Below, in pieces: positions 23,446 through 30,452 of a DNA stretch of 32,699 nt. A model generated the notes under the pieces. The model saw nothing but the letters and a program-made list of their open reading frames with translations, ran no database searches and was not told the origin of the DNA. Origin of the DNA: Paraburkholderia ferrariae NBRC 106233 (GTDB lineage Bacteria; Pseudomonadota; Gammaproteobacteria; Burkholderiales; Burkholderiaceae); contig NZ_BAYB01000058.1 of NCBI RefSeq assembly GCF_000685035.1, positions 1 through 32,699 on the forward strand, given 5' to 3'. A program made the position numbers and the translations under genes. Position 1 is the first letter of the stretch; the number at the start of each line of letters is the position of its first letter.

Positions 23446-23544
23446 ATGAACTACGCGCGGCAGGCACGACGGCCCGCCCGAACGAAGCAGCGCTCCCGGC
23501 CACGGCCGGGCGTGCTGCTTCAGAGCCGTCACGGTGCGCCTTGA
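23446..23544 (+). CDS. 32-residue Arg-rich peptide, possible leader of the ECF sigma gene
   Basis: ATG at 23446 has AGGGAG 9-10 bases upstream and opens a 32-codon frame (MNYARQARRPARTKQRSRPR, then PGVLLQSRHGAP), with nine Arg. Its TGA overlaps a TTG (TTGA at 23541-23544), which is the best start for the sigma factor in the +1 frame. This looks like translational coupling: ribosomes finishing the peptide could restart on the sigma gene. It could also be chance, since Arg-rich frames are common at this GC content. The 195 bases before it (23251-23445) show nothing else. Confidence 0.4.
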   Translation: MNYARQARRPARTKQRSRPRPGVLLQSRHGAP

Positions 23545-24101
23545 GCGAGCGCGATCCCGACGCAGACCTCGTCGCCCGGGTGGGCGCGCGCGATCCCGGC
23601 GCCGTACGCACGCTCGTCATGCACAAGCTGCCGCGGCTGCTCGCACTGGCAACCCGCATGCTGGGGGACCGCATGGAGGCCGAAGACGTGGCTCAGGAGG
23701 CTTTCATGCGCATCTGGAAACAGGCGCCGCAGTGGCGCACCGGCGAAGCGAAGTTCGACACCTGGCTGCACCGCGTGGCGCTGAACCTCTGCTACGACCG
23801 CCTGCGCGGCCGCCGCGAGGAGCCCGTGGACACGCTGCCCGACGAAGCCGATCCGGCCGCCTCGCCCGACCTGCGCTTCGACGAACGCGCCCGCGACGAA
23901 GGCGTGCGCCGCGCGCTCGCCGCCCTGCCGGCGCGGCAGCGCGAGGCGCTGGTGCTCACCTACTACCAGGAGTTGTCGAACATCGAGGCCGCGGCCCTGA
24001 TGGACATTTCCGTCGACGCGCTGGAGAGCCTGCTCGCGCGGGCCCGGCGTTCGTTGCGCGCGCAACTGGCCGGCGACGGCACAAGCAAGGACACAGCATG
24101 A
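23541..24101 (+). CDS. ECF-type RNA polymerase sigma factor
   Basis: 186-residue alternative sigma factor. Region 2 is LPRLLALATRMLGDRMEAED followed by VAQEAFMRIWKQAPQW and FDTWLHRVALNLCYDRLR. Region 4 is ALAALPARQREALVLTYYQE followed by LSNIEAAALMDISVDALESL and LARARRSLR. The start is uncertain: the frame is open from 23247, but residues before SERDPDADLVARV are unlike the family. TTG at 23541 overlaps the stop of a 32-codon frame and gives the usual length; ATGs at 23277 and 23346 are alternatives. It overlaps the next gene by ATGA. The order sigma, one-TM protein, periplasmic sensor resembles CnrYXH-type systems. Confidence 0.88.
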   Translation: MSERDPDADLVARVGARDPGAVRTLVMHKLPRLLALATRMLGDRMEAEDVAQEAFMRIWKQAPQWRTGEAKFDTWLHRVALNLCYDRLRGRREEPVDTLPDEADPAASPDLRFDERARDEGVRRALAALPARQREALVLTYYQELSNIEAAALMDISVDALESLLARARRSLRAQLAGDGTSKDTA

Positions 24102-24547
24102 CACCCGAACGCTTCCACACTCTCGTGGCCGCCTATGGCGCCGACCCGCGCCGCTGGCCATCGCACGAGCGCGACGACGCGCTCGCCTGGGCACGCGCGC
24201 ACCGCGCCGATGCCGAGACCGCGCTCGACGAAGCGCTCGAACTCGACGCGTGGCTCGCCCGCGACACCGTGGCGCCGCCCACGCGCGCGCTCTTCGAGCG
24301 CATCGTCGCCAGCGCGCCCGCGAACGCGGACCCGCGCGCCAAAGCGCCGCAGCGCCGGCGCCTCTGGTGGTCGGGCGCCGCCTTCGCGGGCGTGGGCCTC
24401 GCGGGCGCGCTCGCCGGGGCGCTGGCGGTGTCGATGGTGCTGCTCGGCAGCGCGCCGACTTCATCGCACGAATCGTACGACGCGCACGAGAGCAGCTATC
24501 TGAGCACGGGCTTCGGCGATTCGAGCGCCGACTGGGGTGACGAATGA
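24098..24547 (+). CDS. Putative anti-sigma protein with one TM helix
   Basis: 149-residue protein. The N-terminal cytoplasmic part (about 1-85) is helical and acidic/Arg-rich (MTPERFHTLVAAYGADPRRW and on). One TM helix lies at about 88-116 (WWSGAAFAGVGLAGALAGAL and on). A short Ser/His/Asp-rich tail (HESYDAHESSYLS) would lie in the periplasm. No zinc-binding HxxxCxxC anti-sigma motif is present. It overlaps the sigma gene upstream (ATGA) and the periplasmic-protein gene downstream (ATGA), as expected of a cognate anti-sigma factor. The role is inferred from topology and context. Confidence 0.7.
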   Translation: MTPERFHTLVAAYGADPRRWPSHERDDALAWARAHRADAETALDEALELDAWLARDTVAPPTRALFERIVASAPANADPRAKAPQRRRLWWSGAAFAGVGLAGALAGALAVSMVLLGSAPTSSHESYDAHESSYLSTGFGDSSADWGDE

Positions 24548-25047
24548 ACGGCCGTGGCTGGAAGTTTCTGGTAGCGGGCTCGGTACTGCTCAACGTGTTC
24601 CTGCTCGGCGCGATTGCGGGCGGTGCGTGGCGCTGGTTCGCGGCGCAGGGCGAGCATCCGGTGCCGCCCGCGCAAAAAACGGCGCTGCGCTTTGCCGCCG
24701 ACGATCTCACGCCCGAGCGCCGGGCCCAGTTCGCCGATGCGCTCAAGGACGCGCGCCGCGAAGGCAAAGCCTACGCCCGCGAGGGGCGCGACGACCGGCG
24801 CGTGGTGCTCGACCTGCTCGCCGCGCCGCAACTGGACCGCGCGGCGCTCGACGATGCCCTCGCGCGCACGCGTGCCGCGGACACGGCACTGCGCGCGCAG
24901 GTGGAAAGCGGCGTGGCCGATTTCGCGGCCACGCTCACGCCCGAGGAGCGCGTGAAGTTCGCCGAGGGCCTGCGGCAGCGCGGTCAATGGCGGCTGCCCG
25001 CCGCGAAGCCCGCGAAGCCGCCGCAGGCGGCCAGCACGGCGCAGTAA
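24544..25047 (+). CDS. CnrX/Metal_resist-like periplasmic protein
   Basis: 167-residue membrane-anchored protein. One N-terminal TM helix (about 6-32, FLVAGSVLLNVFLLGAIAGG) is followed by a helical periplasmic domain (LTPERRAQFADALKDARREG, then LDLLAAPQLDRAALDDALAR and LTPEERVKFAEGLR). It ends in a Pro/Ala tail. The fold pattern fits the Metal_resist/CnrX/CpxP-like sensor family. There is just one His (about 38), no Cys and no Met after the start, so the ligands that bind Co/Ni in CnrX are missing. It is coupled to the putative anti-sigma gene and may modulate it. What it senses is unknown. Confidence 0.72.
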   Translation: MNGRGWKFLVAGSVLLNVFLLGAIAGGAWRWFAAQGEHPVPPAQKTALRFAADDLTPERRAQFADALKDARREGKAYAREGRDDRRVVLDLLAAPQLDRAALDDALARTRAADTALRAQVESGVADFAATLTPEERVKFAEGLRQRGQWRLPAAKPAKPPQAASTAQ

Positions 25048-25083
25048 GCCGGGCGCCGGACACGGCCTGGACGCTGCCCGGCT

Positions 25084-25114
25084 CCGGCCCGACTGCGGCC
25101 CGACTGCGGCCCGA
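25084..25114. repeat. Tandem CGGCCCGACTG repeat
   Basis: An 11-base unit (CGGCCCGACTG) occurs twice, with a third partial copy, just after the CnrX-like gene. It may mark the end of the upstream transcript; no hairpin with a U-tract is seen. Confidence 0.6.
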
Positions 25115-25157
25115 ATAACAATCAGTAACAACAACGTACGAAAAAGTCCGCAGGCGC

Positions 25158-25185
25158 GCGACGGATTAGCGAAAGGGCCGCCGTT
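25158..25185 (+). promoter_or_regulatory. Candidate ECF-type promoter 2 (GCGACGGATT-N14-CGTT)
   Basis: GCGACGGATT (25158-25167), 14 bases, CGTT (25182-25185). The 10-base and 4-base elements and the spacing are identical to those at 22725-22752, while most of the spacer differs. The predicted start of transcription is about 25-30 bases before the DUF1800 ATG. This links the DUF1800/DUF1501 unit to the ECF sigma operon upstream. Confidence 0.62.
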
Positions 25186-25218
25186 TAACGCAAGTACGCA
25201 ACGCCTGAAGGACTTCGC

Positions 25219-26685
25219 ATGGAACACCTGCCGACTGTCAGCGCCGCGGCGATCGCGATGAACCGTTTCGGGCTTGGCGCGCGCGCCGACGAAACGCCGC
25301 CCGCCGATCCCCGCGACTGGCTTCTCGATCAGTTCGCGCACTACGAACCGCTGCCCGCGGCATGGAGCCAGCAGCCCGGCGCCGCCGCCATCGCGCAACG
25401 CTTTGGCGAAGAGCGCGAGCAGAAGATGGCCGACAACGCCGCAGCAGGCGGCATGACAAGCAGCATGACCGCCGGCAGCACGACAGGGCCTGCCGCTGGA
25501 GATCCGAAACAGGCAGCACGCCAGGCGATAAACCGCGACATTCGCCGCGAGGGCGCCGATCTGTACCGCAGCGCCGTGAACGCGCGCCTCGCCAGCGCAC
25601 TTGCCACGGACACACCGTTCGTCGAGCGCCTCGTCCATTTCTGGTCGAACCACTTCGCGGTCTCCGTCGATAAAGGCCAGGTGGCGAGCCTTGCGGGCGC
25701 GTTCGAAATGGAGGCGATCCGGCCGCACGTGCTGGGCCGCTTCGAAGACATGCTCGTGGCCGTGGAGCAGCATCCGGCCATGCAGGTTTTTCTCGACCAG
25801 ACAGGCTCGGTGGGCCCCGACAGCCGCGCCGCCCTGCGGGCCGACGAACGCGACCCGGCCCACAAGCGCGGACTCAACGAAAATCTCGCACGCGAGATCA
25901 TGGAGCTCCATACCTTAGGTGTGCGAAGCGGCTATACGCAGAACGACGTGACCGAGTTCGCGCGCGCGCTCACCGGCTGGAGCGTCGCGGGCGTGCGGGG
26001 GCGGCAGCCGCCCGGTGCGACGCCGGGCGCCTTCGTGTTCCGCCCTGCCCTTCACGAGCCCGGCGAACGCACCGTCATGGGCCGCCGCTACGATCAGCCC
26101 GGCGAGGCGCAGGCGCTCGCGATCCTGCACGATCTCGCGCTCGCGGACGCCACGAGCCGCCATATCGCCCTGCAGCTCGGGCGCCACTTCGTCGCCGACA
26201 ATCCGCCGCCCGAACTCACCGAGCGGCTCGCCGCGGCTTACCGGCAAAGCGGCGGCGACCTGCCGACGGTGTATCGCGCGCTCGTCGAATCGCCGCAGGC
26301 CTGGACAGGGGTCAACGCGAAGTTCAAGACGCCCTGGGAGTGGACGGTTTCGTCGATGCGCGGGCTCGGCTGGCGCGATGCCGGCGACCTGAACGCCGCC
26401 CCGCTCCTCACGCAGCTCGGCCAGCCTGTCTGGCGGCCCGGCTCGCCCGCGGGCTACGACGACATCGCCGCAAGCTGGGCCGCGCCCGACGCACTCGTGC
26501 GCCGCGTGGAAGTCGCGCAGCGATTCGCCGCGCGCACGGGCGACCGGCTCGATCCGCGCACGCTCGGCCAGACGCTCATGGCGGGCTCGCTGAGCGCGCC
26601 CACGGCCACGGCGGTGGCGCATGCCGAAAGCGCCCCCACGGCGCTCGCGCTGCTGCTCGTCTCGCCCGACTTTCTGAGAAGGTGA
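25219..26685 (+). CDS. DUF1800 family protein
   Basis: 488-residue protein of the DUF1800 family (PF08811). Signatures are MNRFGLGARADETPPADPRD near the N-terminus, RLVHFWSNHFAVS (about 135-147), NENLAREIMELHTLGVRSGY followed by TQNDVTEFARALTGWS (about 223-260), and HIALQLGRHFVADNPP in the C-terminal half. No clear signal peptide is visible, so export might occur with the Tat-signal DUF1501 partner, 5 bases downstream. These two families are often paired in bacteria, but the biochemical function is unknown. AAGGA lies 7 bases before the ATG. A candidate ECF promoter is directly upstream. Confidence 0.9.
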   Translation: MEHLPTVSAAAIAMNRFGLGARADETPPADPRDWLLDQFAHYEPLPAAWSQQPGAAAIAQRFGEEREQKMADNAAAGGMTSSMTAGSTTGPAAGDPKQAARQAINRDIRREGADLYRSAVNARLASALATDTPFVERLVHFWSNHFAVSVDKGQVASLAGAFEMEAIRPHVLGRFEDMLVAVEQHPAMQVFLDQTGSVGPDSRAALRADERDPAHKRGLNENLAREIMELHTLGVRSGYTQNDVTEFARALTGWSVAGVRGRQPPGATPGAFVFRPALHEPGERTVMGRRYDQPGEAQALAILHDLALADATSRHIALQLGRHFVADNPPPELTERLAAAYRQSGGDLPTVYRALVESPQAWTGVNAKFKTPWEWTVSSMRGLGWRDAGDLNAAPLLTQLGQPVWRPGSPAGYDDIAASWAAPDALVRRVEVAQRFAARTGDRLDPRTLGQTLMAGSLSAPTATAVAHAESAPTALALLLVSPDFLRR

Positions 26686-26690
26686 CCCAC

Positions 26691-27857
26691 ATGGCTTCCC
26701 ACTCGGCCTCTGCCTCCCGCCGCCGTTTCCTGAGCCTCGCCGCAGCCGGCGCGGGCGCGATGCTCGTCGCGCCGCACATGGTCTTCGCGAGCGTGGCCAC
26801 CGACCGCCGCTTCGTGTTCGTGATCCAGCGCGGCGCGGCGGACGGCCTGAACATCGTCGTCCCCTACGCGGAGCCCGCCTACGCGACGCTGCGCGGCCCG
26901 CTGACGATCGACGCGGCAAGCGCGACGAAACTCGACGGCACCTTCGCCCTGCACCCCTCGCTCGTGCAGACCGCGCAGATGTACCAGTCGGGGCAGGCGC
27001 TGTTCGTGCACGCCATCGCCTCGCCGTATCGCGACCGCTCCCACTTCGACGGCCAGAACGTGCTGGAAACGGGCGGCCGCGCGCCCTATCAGGTGAAGGA
27101 CGGCTGGCTCAACCGGCTGGTCGGCCTGATGCCCGCCACGCGCGAAAACGCCATTGCGCTCGCGCCCACGGTGCCCGCCGCGCTGCGCGGGCCCGCGCGC
27201 GTGACCTCGTATGCGCCTTCCGCCCTGCCGGCGGCGTCCGACGACCTGCTGATGCGCGTTTCTTCGCTCTACGAAGCAGATGCGCAGTTGCGGCCCCTCT
27301 GGGAATCGGCGCTCGGCGCGCGCGGCCTCGCAGGCGATATCGGCCCGAAGCAGGACCCGGCCAGCCTCGGCAAGCTCGCGGCTCAGTTTCTCGCGCGCCC
27401 CGACGGCCCGCGCATCGCGATGATCGAGACCGGCGGATGGGACACGCACAGCGCGCAGAACGCGCGCCTCGCCAACCAGCTGAAAGCGCTCGACACGATG
27501 GTCGCGGCGCTGCGCGAGGGCCTCGGCGCCGACTGGGACAAGACCACGGTGCTCGTCGCCACGGAGTTCGGCCGCACGGCCGCCGCGAACGGCACGGGCG
27601 GCACCGATCACGGCCAGGGGTCGGTGGCGATGCTGCTAGGCGGCGCAGTTAAAGGCGGGCGCGTGCTGGCCGACTGGCCCGGCCTGCGCAGCGCCGACCT
27701 CTACGAGGGACGCGACCTCAAGCCCACGGCCTCGCTCGATGCGCTCATCGCGGGCGCGGCCAGCGAAAGCCTCGCGCTCGACCCGCAGCGCACCGCGGCC
27801 ACCCTTTTCGCTGAAGCGGGTGCGCCGCGGGCCACCACGGGCCTGATCCGCACCTGA
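26691..27857 (+). CDS. DUF1501 family protein with Tat signal
   Basis: 388-residue protein of the DUF1501 family (PF07394), related to the alkaline phosphatase/sulfatase superfamily. The N-terminus has a twin-arginine signal (SRRRFLSLAAAGAGAMLVAP, residues 9-28). Later come FVFVIQRGAADGLNIVVPYA, ETGGWDTHS, VLVATEFGRTAAAN and GTDHGQGSVAMLLGG, which hold the family's conserved Asp/His/Glu residues and suggest a metal-dependent active site. It starts 5 bases after the DUF1800 stop, with AAGGTGA before the ATG. Export of a folded, cofactor-bearing protein is implied. Substrate unknown. Confidence 0.9.
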   Translation: MASHSASASRRRFLSLAAAGAGAMLVAPHMVFASVATDRRFVFVIQRGAADGLNIVVPYAEPAYATLRGPLTIDAASATKLDGTFALHPSLVQTAQMYQSGQALFVHAIASPYRDRSHFDGQNVLETGGRAPYQVKDGWLNRLVGLMPATRENAIALAPTVPAALRGPARVTSYAPSALPAASDDLLMRVSSLYEADAQLRPLWESALGARGLAGDIGPKQDPASLGKLAAQFLARPDGPRIAMIETGGWDTHSAQNARLANQLKALDTMVAALREGLGADWDKTTVLVATEFGRTAAANGTGGTDHGQGSVAMLLGGAVKGGRVLADWPGLRSADLYEGRDLKPTASLDALIAGAASESLALDPQRTAATLFAEAGAPRATTGLIRT

Positions 27858-27925
27858 GCGAATACACCGTGCGTCAAGCACAACGACGATAAATCAGCCT
27901 ATAACCCGAAGGAGTACGAAACGTG

Positions 27926-28135
27926 ATGAAGAGGACGATGCTTTCCGCCGCCCTGTGCGCCTGCACGGCGCTCGTTTCAGCGTGCGTGGTGGAACCGGCG
28001 CGGCCGCCCGAGCCCCCGCCGCGCGTGGAGGTCATGCCGCCTCCGCCCGCGCCCGGTTATCATTGGGTCAAGGGGCACTACCGCTGGGAAGGCAACCACT
28101 GGGAGTGGGTGCCGGGCCACTGGTCGGCCTACTGA
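27926..28135 (+). CDS. YXWGXW-repeat lipoprotein
   Basis: 69-residue lipoprotein. The signal peptide ends in a lipobox LVSAC (Cys20). The mature part has a Pro-rich linker (PPEPPPRVEVMPPPPAPG) and one to two aromatic repeats (YHWVKGHYRWEG, HWEWVPGHWSAY). It is a shorter paralogue of the protein at 22824, with the same RVEV-PPP linker. AAGGAG lies upstream. A GTG at 27923 directly before the ATG is an alternative start with better spacing. It lies 68 bases after DUF1501 and may belong to that unit. Confidence 0.85.
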   Translation: MKRTMLSAALCACTALVSACVVEPARPPEPPPRVEVMPPPPAPGYHWVKGHYRWEGNHWEWVPGHWSAY

Positions 28136-28154
28136 GGTTCCGGCAGTTTGGTTG

Positions 28155-28192
28155 CCTGCGCCGCGTGACGGGAAACCGTCGCGCGGCGCAGG
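28155..28192. terminator. Long GC hairpin with GAAA tetraloop between convergent genes
   Basis: The arms 28155-28171 and 28176-28192 pair over 17 bases (one G-U in the plus-strand RNA), closed by a GAAA tetraloop. It lies 19 bases after the YXWGXW lipoprotein stop and 70 bases after the end of the convergent small gene. No U-run follows. Very stable; probably a bidirectional transcription barrier or 3'-end stabiliser. Confidence 0.6.
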
Positions 28193-28262
28193 GGGAATCG
28201 AAGCACGAAATCGCAACACGAAATCGAAGCGGCCCCGCGCGGCGGGCGCCGCATTTTTGGCG

Positions 28263-28508
28263 TCAGCTCAGCGCGGGATGCGCGGCGCGCCATTCGTCGA
28301 CGATGTCCTTGCCGCGATGCTCGACGGCGGACAACGCCATCAGCACGTCGATCTTCAGCTTGGGGATCGTCAGTTCGACGGGCGGCAGCGTCACGTCCTG
28401 CGCCTCGCCGGCATAGCCTTCGATTTTTGCGCTGCACACCCACTGCGTATCCGTCGCGTCAGCTTTCGCATCGGTTGCGATTCGAAAGCCACGATATTCG
28501 ATTGCCAT
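28263..28508 (-). CDS. Small cytoplasmic protein of unknown function
   Basis: 81-residue protein starting MAIEYRGFRIATDAKADATD, with GGAGGG 5 bases before its ATG at 28508. No signal peptide or TM helix. The predicted fold is beta-strands (YRGFRI, WVCSAKI) followed by a helix (LKIDVLMALSAVEHRGKDIV, ending DEWRA). I do not recognise a family with certainty; short YRGFRI-type proteins occur widely in Burkholderiaceae. It stands alone between a hairpin and the gamma-glutamyltransferase gene, 158 bases downstream of the latter on the same strand. Confidence 0.75.
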   Translation of the reverse strand: MAIEYRGFRIATDAKADATDTQWVCSAKIEGYAGEAQDVTLPPVELTIPKLKIDVLMALSAVEHRGKDIVDEWRAAHPALS

Positions 28509-28666
28509 TTTTCCCTCCGATACCCGATAAAGCGCCAGACAAAACACCTGACAAAGCGTAAACATTCGCCGCTCGCGCGCAGCGAAAACACCGAATATAG
28601 CACTGCGCCGCAACATGCTCAGCGCGGTCGCCACGGCTGCTTTCGCCGCATTCGGCCACTCCGCGT

Positions 28667-30304
28667 TCAGAAGCCCGCGGCAAGCCCGTCACGCCGCGAA
28701 TCGCTGGCCGCCACATAGCCCCGCTCGGGGTCGTTGCGCTCCAGCTTCCAGATGAACTGGCCCGAGCCGAAATCCATATACGGGTCGTCGATGCGCTTGA
28801 TCTGGTGGCCGCGCTGCTGCAAAGCGAGCACCGTATCCGGATCGAATGTCGATTCGACGTCCAGCGTGAAATCCCGGTTGACCTTCCAGCGCGGCGCGTC
28901 GCAGGCGGCCTGCGGCTGCTGGCTGTAGTCGAGCATGCGCACCACGGTTTGCAGATGCCCTTGCGGCTGCATGTCGCCGCCCATCACGCCGAAGCTCATG
29001 ACCGCTTCCTGGCGGCCCGCCACCTGCTGGGTGAGGAACGCCGGGATGATGGTGTGGAACGGCCGCTTGCCGCCCGCCACCACGTTGGGCGAAGCCGGGT
29101 TCATCGAAAAACCGCAGCCGCGATTCTGCAGCGCGATGCCCGTGCCCGGCACCACCACGCCCGAACCGAAGCCCATGTAGTTCGACTGGATGAAGCTCAC
29201 CATCATGCCGCGCTCGTCCACCGCCGACATATAGACCGTGCCGCCCGCCTTCGGCATGCCGAAGCCGAAATGCGTGGCGCGCTGCGGGTCGATCAGCTTC
29301 GCGCGCGATTTCAGGTAGGCCGGGTCGAGCATCTGCCCGGGCGTGACGTCCATGGAACGCGGGTCGGCAACGTAGCGGTAGACGTCGGCGAATGCGAGCT
29401 TCATGGCCTCGATCTGCAGATGCTGGGCCTCTGCTCCATCGAGCGGGAGCGAAGCCACGTCGAACTGCTCCAGGATGCCGAGCGCGATGAGGGCCGCAAT
29501 GCCCTGCCCGTTCGGCGGAATCTCGTGCACCGTGTAGCCGCGGTAGTCCTTGCCGATCGGCTCGACCCATTCGGCGCGATAGCCGCGCAGGTCGTCCAGC
29601 GTCATCGCGCCGCCGCACTCGCGCGAAAACGCCGCAATGCGCTCCGCGATCTCGCCTTCGTAGTACGCGCGCGGGCCTTGCTCCGCGAGCCGGCGCAAGG
29701 TCGCGGCGTGGCCCGGCAGGCACACGCGTTCGCTCACCTCGGGCGCGCGGCCATGCGGCATGAAAGTCTCGGCAAAACCGGGCTGGTTCTTCAGGTCGGG
29801 AATCGCGGCCTGCCACTTGTGGGCGACGATGCTGGCCACCGCGTGGCCGCGCTCGGCGATCTCGATGGCGGGCTGCATCAGGTCGGCGAACGGCAGCGAG
29901 CCGAACTTCGCATGCAGCGCCTCCCAGCCCGCGATGACGCCGGGCACGGTCACCGTGTCCCAGCCGCGCACGGGCTGCTTCGCGCGGCCCTGTTCTTCGC
30001 CGTAACGGCTGCGAAAGTAATCGACGTTCCAGGCCGCGGGCGCCGTGCCCGAGGCGTTCAGGCCATGCAGGCGGCTGCCGTCCCAGACGAGCGCGAAGGC
30101 GTCGCCGCCGAGGCCGCACGAAACCGGCTCGACCACGGTAATGGCCGCTGCCGCGGCGATGGCCGCATCGACGGCATTGCCGCCTTGCCAGAGCATGCGC
30201 AGGCCCGCCTGCGCTGCAAGCGGCTGCGAGGTCGAAACGATATTGCGGGCGAACACCGGCAGACGCAGTGTCGGATACGGGTTTTGCCAGTTGAAGCGTG
30301 TCAT
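28667..30304 (-). CDS. Gamma-glutamyltransferase-like Ntn hydrolase
   Basis: 545-residue member of the gamma-glutamyltranspeptidase family, a self-cleaving Ntn hydrolase. N-terminal features are STSQPLAAQAGLRMLWQGGN followed by AVDAAIAAAA and VEPVSCGLGGDAFAL. The probable processing site and nucleophile is Thr356 in AGGTVYMSAVDERG, followed by VSFIQSNYMGFGSGVVVPGT and FGVMGGDMQPQGH. The N-terminus MTRFNWQNPYPTLRLPVFAR lacks a signal peptide. It therefore looks like the cytoplasmic YwrD-like branch rather than periplasmic Ggt. Possible substrates are glutathione-like or other gamma-glutamyl/acyl compounds. It diverges from an NCS1 permease. GAGG lies 9 bases before the ATG. Confidence 0.9.
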   Translation of the reverse strand: MTRFNWQNPYPTLRLPVFARNIVSTSQPLAAQAGLRMLWQGGNAVDAAIAAAAAITVVEPVSCGLGGDAFALVWDGSRLHGLNASGTAPAAWNVDYFRSRYGEEQGRAKQPVRGWDTVTVPGVIAGWEALHAKFGSLPFADLMQPAIEIAERGHAVASIVAHKWQAAIPDLKNQPGFAETFMPHGRAPEVSERVCLPGHAATLRRLAEQGPRAYYEGEIAERIAAFSRECGGAMTLDDLRGYRAEWVEPIGKDYRGYTVHEIPPNGQGIAALIALGILEQFDVASLPLDGAEAQHLQIEAMKLAFADVYRYVADPRSMDVTPGQMLDPAYLKSRAKLIDPQRATHFGFGMPKAGGTVYMSAVDERGMMVSFIQSNYMGFGSGVVVPGTGIALQNRGCGFSMNPASPNVVAGGKRPFHTIIPAFLTQQVAGRQEAVMSFGVMGGDMQPQGHLQTVVRMLDYSQQPQAACDAPRWKVNRDFTLDVESTFDPDTVLALQQRGHQIKRIDDPYMDFGSGQFIWKLERNDPERGYVAASDSRRDGLAAGF

Positions 30305-30369
30305 GGAACGGTGCCTCGGGAGGAAAGCAAAAATACTAATACAAGCGGCGCGCATGCTGTCGGATTGCG

Positions 30370-30407
30370 AGGGGTTATCCCCTATTCCCGCTAAATTGTC
30401 TATACAA
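30370..30407. promoter_or_regulatory. Intergenic palindromes between the GGT and permease genes
   Basis: AGGGG-TTAT-CCCCT (30370-30383) is a perfect inverted repeat, and TTGT-CTAT-ACAA (30396-30407) resembles HutC/GntR-type operators (TTGTATATACAA-like). Both lie in the 148-base divergent gap. Given hutG nearby, a HutC site is possible, but the arms are short. Confidence 0.35.
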
Positions 30408-30452
30408 CATCATCTGGAGTGCTACCTCGTCCGCCTCTTTCCGGAGTTTCTC

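Noticed and set aside
23247..23540. Extended N-terminus of the ECF sigma factor
   Set aside because: The frame is open, but the residues are low-complexity and unlike sigma region 1/2; a start near 23541 gives the normal ECF length.
28805..30394. 529-codon open frame opposite the gamma-glutamyltransferase
   Set aside because: Antisense shadow; no recognisable domain, while the minus strand encodes a complete family protein.
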